Source: Hofstenia miamia
Taxonomy: Eukaryota > Xenacoelomorpha > Acoela
Assembly: GCA_004352715.1 (NCBI GenBank)
Contig: SCFE01000016.1
Span: forward strand, 1,038,041-1,102,040
DNA: 64,000 bases
Direction: 5' to 3'
The translations under genes and the position numbers were made by a program. Below the pieces are notes generated by a model. That model was not told the DNA's origin. It worked only from the letters and a program-made list of their open reading frames with translations, and did no database searches. This document shows, in pieces, positions 1 through 12,964 of the stretch. Within the stretch, counting starts at the first letter, position 1, and each line of letters begins with the position of its first letter.

Positions 1-123
1 TTGCCTTTGAGAATATTTAATTTTCCTTTTGATGATTTGTTTTGTCCTTTCGAACAAAATTACTTGCCTTTGGGAATATTTAATTTTCCTTTTGATGATT
101 TGTTTGTTTTTTCGAGCAAGGAT
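1..123. repeat. Two tandem copies of a ~63-bp unit at the window edge
   Basis: The sequence beginning TTGCCTTTGAGAATATTTAA recurs 63 bases later with only a few changes, including the shared stretch TTTTCCTTTTGATGATTTGT. The array is cut by the window start, so its true copy number is unknown. No coding potential is seen. Confidence 0.8.
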
Positions 124-1129
124 ATTAAACGTGCACAAACATTAACAAATTTCTATATTATTTTGTAATCACATGAGACAAAGTTAGTAATATTAACTTT
201 TTAAAATACAAAAATAACTTACATTATTGAATGAAATCAACCGTCACCACTTGAATCTTTGTGAAAACTGAATAATGTCTTAAAATGAAGATATCTTTCC
301 ATCATAAGCATTGAACAAAATGCAAACTTCATGACAGTTTTAGTATAAACTCAAAAAAGGAGAAAGAAAAATGTACATGCACTTAAATTCGACATTTCCT
401 TGTTGTATATTCAGAATTTTTGTATTTTGAAGCATTAATGGTTTTGTTTTTATGTATGTTATTTAATATCACACGTAAATGCCCATTTTAAGGCATTCTA
501 CAAATTACATTATGCAGTTGAAAGATAAACTTTACAATTTGCTGAAAAGATTATACAATATATAGAATACACTTAATAAATATTGTTTGACAAGATGATT
601 TCTACTGCTCATTTATATCCTCCTGTACATAAAGATAATTCTTCCAACATTTAAGTTTGTAATAAATGAAAGTTATGTATGAATGTATTGACAAACTCTG
701 CAGAGAAACATTTTTAATTTGTAAAGACACTCATGTTAAGACTTTTATTAAATGTTTAAGAAAGCTATATGTATATATGTATATATGGATAAATATACCT
801 TTTGTATATGTATACATACAATATAAGTTCTGTTAAATATAAAACAATTTCTGGGTAATAACAAGAATTTATGAAATTTAATACTAATGCTATTATTCAG
901 TGTACATAACAAGTTCATTAACAAAAAATATATGATTATTTCAATATACTAGTCCTTTCAATGGTCTAAAACTACAAATGCACACTTTAAAATTATTTAT
1001 AGTTTGGCTATGTAATGCATGAATATTCACATCTTTAGCCACCCCTCCTCATTATTCATAAATTATATGTGGGCAATGACTCATCAACTAGCACATGTCA
1101 ATCAATTTTTATTCATGAATGTGAATGCT
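124..1129. other. AT-rich stretch without a supportable gene
   Basis: Both strands are broken by frequent stops. A short run of alternating TATG/TATA steps lies near 770-815. I see no gene, RNA or clear repeat boundary here. Confidence 0.6.
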
Positions 1130-1724
1130 TTTTGCTGAAATTGCAAAAGCAAGTTTCAGCAAAATTTTTTTTGTGACTGATTACTTTGTAATCCTGGAGG
1201 TTTTCCTGTACTCTTCTGATGGGCAAGTGAATTGGATGATTGTTCTTGGTCATGATGGAATGCTGTTCTCCAACAGCCTGGCCAACACTGATTGAGCCAT
1301 AATTAAAGACCTCATAATGCTGTCAGAGCAGATGGGAAAGCAACTTGCACTCCTGAGTGCTAAGATGTGGATGCGTCTGCTCATTAACAAGGGGGATCAG
1401 AACGTTTTCACTCAGCTCCACCAGATCGTGGATGGCCATTAAGATTGGTGAGCAGACAGTGGCCTGGAATTCCAGACGGACTGGAGTTGCAACGAGCCTT
1501 AGTTGAAACAGATCTATTGTAACCAAAGAATCGGAACTATTTAGAACAGTAAGACATGTTTGTCCTTTAGAGACAAGACAGAGATCAGCAGAGAAGTTAA
1601 CTCCACAAAAGAATTTTCCCTTAAATCCAGAAATCATAATGTCTCCAGTGTAAGTGGAGTTGGTGGTGACAGGAACATGTTGCCAATGATGAGGCTCCAT
1701 GATCATGCATTCAGAAAAGCTCAA
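1130..1724 (-). pseudogene. Linker and extreme N-terminus of Ty3/Gypsy reverse transcriptase
   Basis: A 133-codon open frame is followed directly, after one stop, by the pattern H-S-I-M-T-K-N-N-H-P-I and then RRVQENLQ. This is the well-known entry into Gypsy reverse transcriptase, where a 'H.I.T....PI..P.RR.P' motif precedes the fingers domain. Coding similarity fades about 20 codons later, near 1150. No palm motif (YxDD) is present in the window at this element, so the copy is truncated here. Confidence 0.6.
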
Positions 1725-1759
1725 AGAGATGTCTTGGCTGGGGACAGTGATAAGCTCTT

Positions 1760-2295
1760 GCCAACATTCGCTTTCTCTGATGGAGATTGTGTTATTACCA
1801 TAATTGATAATGCACGAATTCCCAAAATTATGTCATACAGAAGCAGTTGACTGCAAGTGTCAATGACAATAGTTCCTGCTGAATGCATAACTCCAGGTAC
1901 AGTATGCGACCCTTGAGTGAGAGGGAATTTCCAGAAGCATCAAGCAGATGCACAGTAGATGGAAGTAAGTTGTCTCATAACAAACACAGCTTAGAGCAAC
2001 AGGAGTTGCTAATGATCAAGGCTGAGGCCCTGGTATTGATGGTGACATTTAGGAGGGATCCATTTATATTGACTGGGATTATGTTAGTAAGCAACAGCGA
2101 AGTGATTACCAGAATGTCATGTGCACATTTTCTAGGAGGTGGTGCTCTGACTAGTTTGACTGGGTAGCCAAGCCATTCCTGGTCTCTGGGTTCATCAATG
2201 ATGAAACCTCTGCCATCAGCAACTAGACAAATAACTGCTTTGTTTTGTACTGATGTTTGATATGGGGGCCTTGTAATGGTCCTCAAAATATCCAA
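1760..2295 (-). pseudogene. Retroviral-type aspartic protease remnant with altered active site
   Basis: On the minus strand the segment VNINGSLLNVTINTRAS aligns by eye with the protease signature in which the last residues are normally D-T-G-A-S; here the catalytic Asp is Asn and the Gly is Arg. About 60 codons downstream, in another frame, YDIILGIPCI matches the C-terminal protease motif 'ILG.P.L'. The segment follows gag and precedes RT, as expected. The changed active site and frame breaks show it is inactive. Confidence 0.65.
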
Positions 2296-2323
2296 TAAGA
2301 AGCAGATAACTAATCTTCACATC

Positions 2324-3013
2324 TCAATCTAGCATAATGTACTGATTGTATGTGAGACCTTGAAGGTAGGTGGGGAATTGAGTGACAGTGACATCCTGGG
2401 TAGCTTTGTAATGCCACATGGTTAACTCAAAGAGAAAAAACCACTCTTCAAAAGATTGAGAGATCTCATCAATCTTTCTGGTGAATTTAGGTAATATTGA
2501 ATGATGATTAAACAGGTTCACAGTATTGGGGCCAGCAGCAGTTGTGGGTAGGATCAACTGAGTAAAGCAAGGGCCACTCTTAAGAGCAGATGTTGAAAAA
2601 TCACATGAATGCAGTGGAGTAGCTGGAGTCACACCAGTAGGGGTAACACAGTTGTTTACAGGTGTAGGAGGTGAAAAGGTTGCACTTGGTACAGATGAAA
2701 TTGGAGTGGCAATTGTGGTTAGTGTGGGAACCTGAGTCAGGACTAACTGCATGAAGGTTGGCTCTCCAGCTGTGAAAGTGGTAGCAGGGGTAATGAATTG
2801 CAGCATAAAAGGTGTAGAAGTGGAGACAATGGGGCTGCTTGGAAGGTGAGCAGAAATCATTTCAGAGACATGCTCTGAAAGACATTCAGAGAAATTGTCC
2901 AGCACATCTTGGAGAACACTGTGAGTGATGTACTCAGAAGGGCTAGACTGGGGAAGTGGTGAATGAGGCAGGCTACTCTGCCACAACAGAGAAGTAGTCA
3001 GAGGGTTTGCCAA
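2324..3013 (-). pseudogene. Gag-like polyprotein fragment of the Ty3/Gypsy relic
   Basis: An open frame of 229 codons on the minus strand. The first ~150 residues are rich in Pro, Ser and Thr. The last ~60 residues carry the pattern of retrotransposon capsid proteins: an LPKF motif, then FEEWFFLFEL, then a helix-rich segment with YLQGLTYNQ. This resembles the conserved Gypsy gag core in which a Phe before a 'W..(F/L)E' helix is typical. The frame ends in a stop just before the protease region, so gag and protease are now separated by a break. The start at 3013 is the first ATG of the frame. Only Gag-type assembly function can be inferred, and the copy is not expected to work. Confidence 0.65.
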
Positions 3014-3060
3014 GGTCTGGAGCTGGATCTCTGAGCATTAATTGAATCAATGAAATGGCA

Positions 3061-4880
3061 CTCCCTCAATTGGTTATCTCAGGCACATTCCTACATTTCA
3101 GCTTGAAGCAAATCTAGGTGTTGCTCACAAGCAAGGCATCAGCTAGTTTCTTTGGCCAAGGCAGCACAATGTTGATCAATTTCAGAGTTCTGAGGTTTCA
3201 GAAACAGTGGTGTCTGTGGGAGAATAAAGTAAGGATCAAACAACAAGGGAGAAGCAATATATGTTTTTTACTAAACATTTAAAACTTATACAGTAACAAT
3301 CTTATGGCTATCCTAAATTCAATTGTTTTTCTAAGCAATTCACGTTTTTCACTTATATCATTAGCTTGAAATCCATTTTTGTCATTTATCTCCAAGGATG
3401 GCACAAGAAGGCATTCTGACTATTAAACTTGTTTATTACACATTAAATAGATTGATGCAAGCTTAAATACAATTTACACTTGGGATCCATATTGAATACT
3501 CTAATTCCCAACATCATGAAGAGATTTTGTAGACAAGGCATAAACATAAACTTAGTCCAAATTGTAGGAGTTTTTATCTTTTGCTTGCACAATCTGCAAA
3601 CTTTGTATATAATGACATTTGTGAGGCTTTTGAATAAGCAACAAGTCATTATGTTTATTTGTAAAGTTAATCACTCTTATTGACTGCCAGGGGGCAATCT
3701 AATGAACAAAACATAATAAAGACAAAGGATTATTCATTATCTTTATCATTTAAATTTCAACTTAACAATTGTGAAACTATAGTTATTTTAAAGTTGTTTG
3801 AACCTTACAAGGTATTAATTGAATTTATGTTTCATTGTAATGAGCTTTACTAAAATGAATTATTCATTCAAATCTTAAAATAAATCTGTCTATGATTATA
3901 ATGAGTGTATGTTTTGTGTAATTGTGGATTTTTTTACACCGTAGTTCCTACACATACAAAAGTGGTTTTTAAAAATTTATGCACAATAAAAAATTTGAAT
4001 TATGACAGATGGAAAGTCAATGAGTGGGTGAAGATATACAATATGGTTCCTGAGAATATGAGCATTTAGTGATGTTAAAAACTAGTAAGAATGCCATAAA
4101 GTATATAGAAAAGCAACTATCAAAGTCATGTTATGGTAATAAACATCTTTATAAGAACTTTTTTCATAAAACTTTTGTATATTTACTTTAAGAAATTTTT
4201 TGTGTATTCTTAGTGTTTCTATTGACGTACGGAATTTTTGGCTGATTATAAATAACAACTTTTAGCCATGCTTTTAAAAAATTAAAAATATAGCTCATGA
4301 TTCTGATTATTTCAGAAAATTTTGTGATAGATAGGTAGCAATTTATGGATTGCAAGACTGCATTCGTAATTTTTTCTGTAAAATTTTTTGTATCAAAATG
4401 CTCTGAATGCGTTAATGATTTGCTGATTAGAATGATTATAACTATGTGTTTATAGATTTTCAATTCTCAGTAGTAATTTATTTTTCCAATGCTGCTGTTA
4501 CTGGTAGACTCTCTTTTCTAGTATTCTTTTAGAAACTATAAATATTTCTCAGCTAATAAACTATAAATTATGTATTTCTAGAAAATTAAGTGTTTTACCA
4601 CACTAGCTCAAAATTTTTTGTAAATGCAAATTGTCAATATGAGTAAGCGCATAGAATAGCAGCACGCTCGATGAATTAATATTGAGAGTTGCAATCCAAT
4701 AAATTTAAAGAGTTGGAGGGGGATCTTATTGTAGAGATTGTAATCAACTTTTTTGGATATTACAGTGATGGATTGGCAGTAATTGTTTCTGCTACACCCC
4801 ACGATACAATACATTAATTCTAGTAGAAAAATAATTATAAAAGATAATGAAGTCATTTATTTTGTACCCAAGGATTTGTA
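3061..4880. other. AT-rich intergenic or intronic DNA
   Basis: No supportable gene. Open frames of 67-91 codons in this stretch have no recognisable motif and are of a length expected by chance at this base composition. Confidence 0.5.
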
Positions 4881-5183
4881 ATTTTCTTACCAGATGCATC
4901 GTTTTCAACCATTTTCCTTAGCCATTTGACGTGTGTTATAAAAGATAGTTTATCGTTAGCTCCTAGCAAGGTAATTGTATTGTTTTTGATACGTCGGTTG
5001 ATTGATGGGTTGGTTCAGGGCTATCAGCATGCATGTGCTTCTGTGGCATTATCAAGTAAAACTACAACAGAAGATTCTAAATTGTCAGAGCTTGAACATT
5101 CACAGGTTAATCTACGTGAAAATGCAGAACTTTGTTTTCAGTGCTACGATAGTTCTAACAGCTGTCAGCACAGTTTTTACTGA

Positions 5184-8100
5184 TTTAAATGTTTGCATTG
5201 AATTTGATAAAAGAAATATTCAAGTTATTTAGAGAAATAGGTGGGAACATTAAATAACAATCAAATATCAGTTATGGCTAAGTCATTAAAATCACCACAA
5301 CATGATTGTAGAATTAGGATAGAATATATTTGAGACATTCATTATAAATTCACCTTCTAATATACAAGGCAGGGGTGATATAATACAGCATAATCTATCG
5401 GACAAGCCAAAGATAAGCAGCATTCGTTACATTCGGGAAACGATCTTGTACATTCATTTCGAATTTCAATTTTTTCTGTGAAATTAAATCAGAGAGATCG
5501 TGTAAGATTATCTAACCTGTTATATTAATAAATTCGTTTGATATTTCTTTATTTTGCGAGGAATCGGCAATGCAACATTTATCAATTTAATAATATTAAG
5601 GATCCGTGACAAGGGACTATTCATTTTTCAGTGACCATGAATTACAAGACCGCGGGGATGCTAAACTCCGGTGCATCGCAGTTTACTTTAAGATGTGCAA
5701 GAAAGTTATCAGCTTGTTTTTATCTTTCAGAAGACGAGAACTGTTGTTTTCTCCTTTTGCTTTAGGAAGCGAGCGGATTCGGATACGATTCTGGTTTGCA
5801 AGTCGTTCTTGAATTCTTTCATTAGATACTTTAACGACGTCTGAACAGTGGACGTTCAAGAAAGTGTAAAATACATTGTGTGAGATTTATTTAACTATTG
5901 GATCTCATTTTATTCAAATATGAGTACAGGTAGCGGTATGTGGGTTTCTCCAATTGATGAAACATTTAAGACGCGGCTCACAAAGTAATTTTTGGTACTC
6001 TGGCAGGTATTTCACAACAATTTTTCAAATTAACTTACAAAAATATGCTAGAATTTTCAAAATTATTTTCACCCAAATTCTATGCACAATTTTTAGCGTT
6101 ACAATACGAACACGTTGACAATTTAATTAGTACAACGCATTCCTTTAACTTTTTTCACTCGTAACAAGCCTGCTAGCTTGCATTCTAAATGAACTTGTTA
6201 AATACAATTCATTTATAAACTCGTACATTGTTCAAACTATCAAAGTAGTCAAAATAATACAAAATGCAACAAATTTCCAGAGAATTAAAAAATATTCAAA
6301 GAAACATATTTTAAACACATTTTCGACCTAAATATATATTTTAGACTTTAAATTTCAACGGTATTAGACCTAAATTTTCCGTAATTTGATATAAAAATTT
6401 AAACAAATATGTGTAAGTAACATTTTCCCACAAAGTTGTTAAAGTATGTTACAAAATGCTTTTCAACATTGCCTACAACAAAATCCTGTTGCTCCCCATG
6501 TTCAATTTCGAAAAGCTTCTTTCATTTTACAATGGATTGTGGCGGTAATGATAAGCCCATACTATAAAAACCACTTTCTCTTGTGCGATTTTTAAAAGAT
6601 ATTGCGTTAACACGTGCGATAATTTCATCAATTTCATCATACGTAACCCATACATTTACGGCACAGTTAGGGGTAAAATGAGCAACTCAAGTAACATCAC
6701 GGAAGTCCTTTTACACAGAATCATAAAGTACTCCACACTTTTAAGTGGCATTCTGCATCAGTGAGAAGTAATGCAACATTTTCATGCTGGCAATTCAAGT
6801 ATTGCAACATGTCACTGACTGCATGAATGATAATCTCAGCATGTACTTACTAAATTAATTATTATGAAATAATTATATATATTCATTATTACGAATTACT
6901 TTTTAAGTAAAAATTACCTAAAAACTAAAATTAAGGTTTTTTACTTTTTAGTCCTTTTTTGTATGTTTACACTGTGTTTCATTGGTTGTCCTAATAATTA
7001 CCGCGTGCTAGTACTTTTGTTTATTATATTTCTCCATGTTTTTAAGCTATATATTTATTCGATCTTATTTCACAAGATCGCATTATTGTGTTCCTTTATG
7101 CAATTTAATAAGCTTTTTTTATTTTATAGATGCATTAACAGAAGATTATTTTATGGCAAAAACGTTAAAATCCACAAAAAATTACAATTATTAGGAATTA
7201 AATCACTCATTTTTGTTTAATAACCTCAAAAAAATATTTTGCCTCATGCATTAATATGCGTGGATGTACAATGAAAGTTTTTCGTGGTTAAACTAATGTA
7301 GCTGCAATGTTTACTATAATTTACAATTGTACAGTCAAACACGGATATTCGGAAAACAGTTATTGCTTTAATTTCTTTATAACGTAAGGCAACCACTACT
7401 TCTTTCCATGGCATGATCGGCAAATACGTCTATGCAGATAGTTTGTATATTTATCAAAATGATTATCCGCTCAACTTAATGTTCACAAAATTAAGTTTAT
7501 ATAGTAGAAATATTAATACATTTAAAAGAGTCTGTGAGCAATGATTGAAAAAGTAATTTTTAAAAGTTATATTTACTCGTCGAAAAAATACTGATGGGAA
7601 ATACTTCTAAAGAAATGCTATATACAGTATCCTAAATATGACATCTCTTTTTTGAGATGAGATGCTTGTATAATTTGAAACCTAAGTGTAGCTACAATCC
7701 TACCAACACCTAAATTGTAAAAAATTCAAATTCGCATCAGTTGTACGCATTAATGCCTTAATCCATACCGCTATTCAAAGAAATATCTATTTAAACAAAA
7801 CTAGTGACAATTTTGAATTAAATCTTTTTTAACTGTATATTTAGTCAAGAAATTCCAATTAGGTCTTAAATAATTCTGACGGCATCCAAAAGCTAATGCT
7901 ACCACTTTGTTCAGAATACACAAATGTTATTTAAACGAAATTGAAAAGTTTGCTAAGAACTTCTTGTTAAATAAACAAGGTATTCAACAGGCATTTTTTG
8001 GAGGGTTCCTGGGTGCAGAATCCTACTGCAGACGCCTAATCGAGGAAAAAGCACAAAGGTATTCGGGTCCTTAACCGAAATAATTAATATGTGTGGGAGT

Positions 8101-10344
8101 GAATGTTGACTTATAGAATAAAAATACCATCAAACTCGGACAAAATTAAGCAATTCACAATAATATATTGATTTTCTAATGTTCTGTTCACCACGTTATG
8201 GTATTTGAATTAGCAATAATTCTACTAAGCAAGGGTTAGATATTTCCTTGCCTATGCTTGTCATGTCAATTATATTTCAATACTCTAAGTATGAGTCTTC
8301 CTTTGAAAATAACATGATATCGTCCCTAGTAAAAATTTCTGAATACGCTCCTGGTCTGGAACTACTTATTAAATTGAATTGTATACATTGGTTTTTAAGT
8401 TTTGCTCATAAGATTAGTAAATACTAAAATTTATTGACACATTGTTGTGAACAAGGCCTAAAGTATACTCTATGTTTTAGATGATACATGCAGTTGATGA
8501 ACACATAGCGATTTTTTATGGCAAGATGCAGTATTGTAGCAGTTCTCGATTTAAATAAACATTTGACAAACTACACTTCTATATACCGTAATTGCCATTA
8601 ATTTGCAAAGTATGTATTTGATAAAGATTCACGAATAGGCTTTTGAACAATAGACTGCAACTAGTAAAAATGTCTATGCAAATTATGTGGTAGCAGGCGC
8701 ACCGGAACAGATGGGAAGTAGGGAAACTAGCTCTTGTCTTTTTCAACGGGACAATCATTTTGAAGGGGAGAGCCAGGATTACCCTCTATGCTTTATTTTA
8801 TTAATATATATGCTGATGTGTTTTATTTTTCATGACAATTGTTTAATGAGGATCTATTTTCAAAAAAATATAAAAAAATTTGCCCTTTTTATAAAGACTG
8901 TTCCTGCCCCTGTGTGGCAGCAACGAAAGGAGTCCTGAAAAGAGCAGTGTTAATGTTTGGCCATTTAATGTCTACCGTATGTGTTAACTATACTATTTAG
9001 TATTTCCAGGTGGAATGCTTGCTAATGATATCAGTATGTTGTTGATATGTCATTGATTTCGAAATGAGCAAAACATTTGTAGCTATCTAATGTAAATGTG
9101 ATTTGATGTATTTAATTATAAAGTATATAATTAATTGTCAAATATTAAATTGCATTGCTAGTCATGCATTGCAAATATATTTTATTTCTTGTTTGTTCAT
9201 GTTAGCACACGTGTAAATATTTATGTAATGAATTCCGGGTTTTGGAGTTTAGAACAATAACTTTACAAAGGTTATGTGGAAAATCTGCTTCTAAACACGA
9301 AATCTTTATTCAGTGACACTGCGCAAGTGAATAATAATGAAACGAATTTAGTACTTTCATAGCGATAGTATTGAATTTTACAATTCATTTTCAAAATTAT
9401 ATTTTTTCCATAAGGGATTTTAATATGATTTAATACTTAGTTAACGTTTGGAATCACTTTTGAATATATACGAATTCTTGCTGAATGACAAGTACAAATC
9501 TTCAAAACACAGTGTCAAATCAGCCTCTTGCTAATACGATTTGAACCGAAAAGCCAATTGAAACAAAATATGTAAATCAGATGTGCAAACATCGAACATG
9601 TAGAACATTTTAAATTTTTTCTCAGAAAATTACATATATTGTAGTTAAATTGTAACTAAGTCACTTTAAAACGTAGGCATGATAAAGTCGTTATTCTTAA
9701 ATTAATATTTTCCATCCACATTTAGTGCAATTTTCTTTTAGTAATATAAACGAGAATATCATTAGCGTTGATCGAGTTTCTGATTAAAGTAGACCATTTT
9801 ACAAAACTACATGTATAGTTCCATGAGTTTTTGTGCTACCGAGTTAATTTATATTTTATTTTGTGGAGCACAAATAGTTCTATGATAATCATACTATTAT
9901 TTTTTGCATTCCATCGATTTTTAACTTAATGTAATCTTTCGAAACTATTTGATTATGTAATTTCGAGCTATCGCCAAATGCTATAGACCATTTTCCCTTG
10001 TCTAGATAAGCGATTCAACTTTACTTTAATGTCACACTTACCACATATTACATTAACCTTTCTGTCTGTAGGCTTTGTACGCATTTTACGTTAATTGAAA
10101 TGTGCGGCATTGGCATTCACCAAAAACATATCGAAATAGGCAGCATATTACGAAATCAAATCATATAAGCTAGTATAAAATAAAAACATGTTTCAAAATT
10201 GACCTAACCTTAAAACTGACTTAACAATCCCAGATCATGGGTCACTGTGTTTTTTCAAATCAACCGAGGGAAATTTGTGACAAAACAATAAGAATCAATC
10301 ATATGCTTACAGGAAAAAATCATATTTAAAGTGTGGTTAATGGG
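5184..10344. other. Long AT-rich stretch without a supportable gene
   Basis: About 5 kb with stops in all frames. A slightly GC-richer patch at 5590-5935 contains a short open frame and the potential first-exon end AGCG/GTATGT after an ATG at 5921, but no domain or second exon could be tied to it. The rest shows no RNA gene, element boundary or tandem array. Confidence 0.5.
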
Positions 10345-10348
10345 TTAA

Positions 10349-10600
10349 CCCTTTCAACTCGGATGGTACATATATGTACCATTTAACAGCAGAAAGGTAA
10401 CAATATACCAGTATACAGAACCCAATGATACAATAATATAAGTTAAAAAAATACAATGGTAAATATATGTACCACATTAAAATTTTGTCCCATAAAATAG
10501 TAATCATCATAAACTTTATAAAACAACTACATTATATGTTTTAGCCATTTAGAATCTAAAAATAATAATAATTACAGAAAAAAATTTCGGGTTGAAAGGT
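10349..10600. mobile_element. piggyBac-type MITE with TTAA target duplication
   Basis: The element is 252 bp and is flanked on both sides by TTAA (10345-10348 and 10601-10604), the target of piggyBac transposases. Its ends are imperfect inverted repeats: left CCCTTTCAACTCGG, right (reverse complement) ACCTTTCAACCCGA. Inside it are two copies of a TATATGTACCA motif, one in the palindrome GGTACATATATGTACC. It contains no coding frame and would depend on a transposase in trans. Boundaries are seen directly; family assignment rests on the TTAA site and CCYTTT-type end. Confidence 0.75.
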
Positions 10601-10857
10601 TTAAGGTACCCATCAAAAATAGTATTTGTTAATACTGGAAAACAACTTTCCTTTGAAACAGCACCGCAGTTATGCAAGTCTAGGTCATTCGAAATGTTTG
10701 ATNNNNNNNNNNNNNNNNNNNNNTAATTACAGAAAAAAATTTCGGGTTGAAAGGTTTAAGGTACCCATCAAAAATAGTATTTGTTAATACTGGAAAACAA
10801 CTTTCCTTTGAAACAGCACCGCAGTTATGCAAGTCTAGGTCATTCGAAATGTTTGAT
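10569..10857. other. Exact 134-bp duplication flanking a 21-N gap (likely assembly artefact)
   Basis: Bases 10569-10702 are repeated without visible change at 10724-10857, separated only by 21 N. The repeat covers the right end of the MITE and its TTAA. A perfect copy on both sides of a gap is typical of two contigs that overlap but were not merged. Confidence 0.85.
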
Positions 10858-11624
10858 ATTGTAACAACCAGCTTCATCTTCCGAATCGAAAAACTAATCA
10901 CGAATGTGATTAATTCTGCCATATTTTAGAAGCATTTTAAAAGTTCCTGCTAATCAACGAATTTCAAATTCAAATCTAATATGTCACCTGATTCGAAAAT
11001 CTAATCGGCTTAGGCTTTTTGGCAAGCCAAGTTCGCTCGTTTTTTTGATACTCTGTTTTTAACGTTTTGTTTGCTTTTTAATAATGAATACTAACGGGTG
11101 CGTTTACTAATAATAATTATAATAATATTGAATTTTACCATACAAAATAGGTTTAGTTAAAAATTTACAAGTTGAATAAGTTTAATTAGAGGATTGACAA
11201 GAAAGCCGTTTAGAAACGAGAAGAGAGCAGGATTTGAAAAAAAAATTCCGTATTTAGCTTGAAACAAGAGACCGTAGATTTATGTCAAGATGCCGGAGTA
11301 TAAAATTAGTAGAAGAAATTATTCGATAAAATAAATTAGCAATGGAAATAGATTTATGCATTCTAGAAAGATTAAACGTAAGACTAGAATAGGATGTATT
11401 GCCACACACTGGAGATGTCGAATTCGTAGCGCCCCTTGAGGAGTTTTTTGAGGAAGATTAAGTCAAGAAATGCGAGGATTGGAATTTAGTAGAAGATGTA
11501 CTTAAGAATTTTGAGAAAAAATCTCAATTGGAGGACACGATCGACAGGTCTGCATATGGAAATATTATTTCCAATCCATTTCAATAACTTTCGTATTTTG
11601 TCCATTACTTCTTAGAGGTAGTGG

Positions 11625-11865
11625 CTAGGGTCCTGGTGTACCAGAATTTTACTAATTTCAGTCCCATTGCCTTTGGTTTCAGTTCCATGAAAATTTCTAT
11701 TCCCAATTGTCCGACTGGCCTATTATCTATTTTAATCAAAATTGACAAAAATTATGAGTAATATTTTGAAGTCTGTGGTTGCAGGGTGTCCATTTCGGTC
11801 CCAGTCCACGGAAATAATTTTGTCACAACTCCATGAGTCGGGCACCGGTAAATCCATAGGACTGT
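11625..11865 (-). repeat. Dispersed repeat, copy A (inverted relative to 57481-57740)
   Basis: The reverse complement contains ACTCATAATTTTTG followed by AATTTTG, preceded by TGGGACCGAAA and followed by spaced GGGA/GGGACT words. The same order occurs on the plus strand at 57481-57740. The two copies are diverged (about four bases in five match in the core by eye). No coding frame or terminal repeat was found, so the class is unknown. Confidence 0.55.
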
Positions 11866-12239
11866 GTGCAACCGCAGTACCCTACTCTAGTGTTCGTTAA
11901 ATTGACTATGTAAACTAAAATTAATTTAGATATTTACTATGGTTGACCTAGGCCCAGCCTATTTTAGTTAATTTAAGTTTCACTCCTCTTCAAAATCGTA
12001 TTACAGTCATAATTTAAAGTTATATATGCATGATTATGATACATGGAAACATTGATGCAGTGAACTGCTATGCATCACAAAATTTCTGTAGATAGTTATA
12101 TACACATGAGACAAACACGCACACATGCAAACAAACTGCATTATCAACACTACTATGAAATATCACTAAAATTTAGTAAATCTTTTCTTTTCTTACTTTC
12201 ATTTATGGCTACTTTTTTAATAGTTTAATTATCCTAGCA

Positions 12240-12848
12240 GATGTAGAATTAAGTCCTGGCCCAATTTTAGATGAATGTAATTTACAGAATCGTTATAAAG
12301 ACAATTTTAAATATATTTATTTAAACGCCAGAAGTCTGCCTTAAGTAAGGATCATTTTCTTAAAATTGCAACTCAATTTACCTCAAATTCCATTTTTTCA
12401 ATCACAGAACCTTGGTTAAACAATGATATCAATCCAATTTTTTTCAATCCAGATCTCGAAAATTTTAATGTTTTTGTTAAAAATAGGGATAGTAGAGGTG
12501 TTGGCCTTATGCTAATTGTACCAAAAGTTTTAAATCCAATACGTATGAAAGAATTTGAATCAGATCATTCGGTTTTTGAAACATTATGGATCGCAATTAA
12601 TTAATGTTCCTTATAATCCAAATATAAACTTTCTTGTAGAGTATATAGAGTTTAAATGCAATGAAATTTAAGATATTCCTAGCAATGACTACTCACTAAA
12701 CATACTAGGTGACTTTAACATTAACTATTTCAATTTTTATGAAAAAATTCATTCAAAGAATTATGCGGTATTAATAATCTAAAAATAATCAACACTCAAG
12801 CTCCCACTCGAAAAATGACATTATTGATTTTTTCTTATCAAATTCGGA

Positions 12849-12849
<1 letters not shown>
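12240..12849 (+). pseudogene. CR1-like LINE apurinic endonuclease domain, decayed
   Basis: Translation on the plus strand, over several frame breaks, gives the conserved order of APE-type endonucleases of non-LTR retrotransposons: DVELSPGP at the start, LNARSL, then ITEPWLNND, a loop with RDSRGVGL, and the strong motif NILGDFNINYFNFY near 12700. These match the 'NARSL', 'TETWL' and 'GDFN' motifs that shape the active site. The normal role is nicking target DNA to prime reverse transcription. The reading is interrupted by stops near 12340 and 12600, and it ends in a TA microsatellite at 12852. The matching RT C-terminus may be the fragment at 18034-18581, separated by later insertions. Confidence 0.75.

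Positions 12850-12851
<2 letters not shown>

Positions 12852-12882
<31 letters not shown>
12852..12882. repeat. TA dinucleotide microsatellite
   Basis: About 15 uninterrupted TA units. They separate the CR1-like endonuclease relic from the Penelope-like segment. Confidence 0.95.
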
Positions 12883-12888
<6 letters not shown>

Positions 12889-12964
12889 CTTGAATACTAA
12901 ACTTCTTTATCATTTTATGAAAAAACAACGAAAATATATATTTACAAATCATTAATTAATTAAA

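Larger units (their letters stand above)
1130..3060 (-). mobile_element. Truncated Ty3/Gypsy-like LTR retrotransposon relic
   Basis: Read on the minus strand, this segment holds a gag-like region, then an aspartic protease region, then the very start of a reverse transcriptase, the usual Ty3/Gypsy order. It is broken by frameshifts and stops, and the gag zinc knuckle is not seen between gag and protease. Homology ends near 1150, so most of pol (RT palm, RNase H, integrase) is absent. I found no long terminal repeats. Composition is less AT-rich than the flanks, as expected for a former coding insertion. Assignment rests on motif order and recognisable motifs; no search was run. Confidence 0.75.

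Noticed and set aside
5184-5935. Possible first exon ending AGCG/GTATGT after ATG at 5921
   Set aside because: No continuing exon or domain; single donor-like sites are common.
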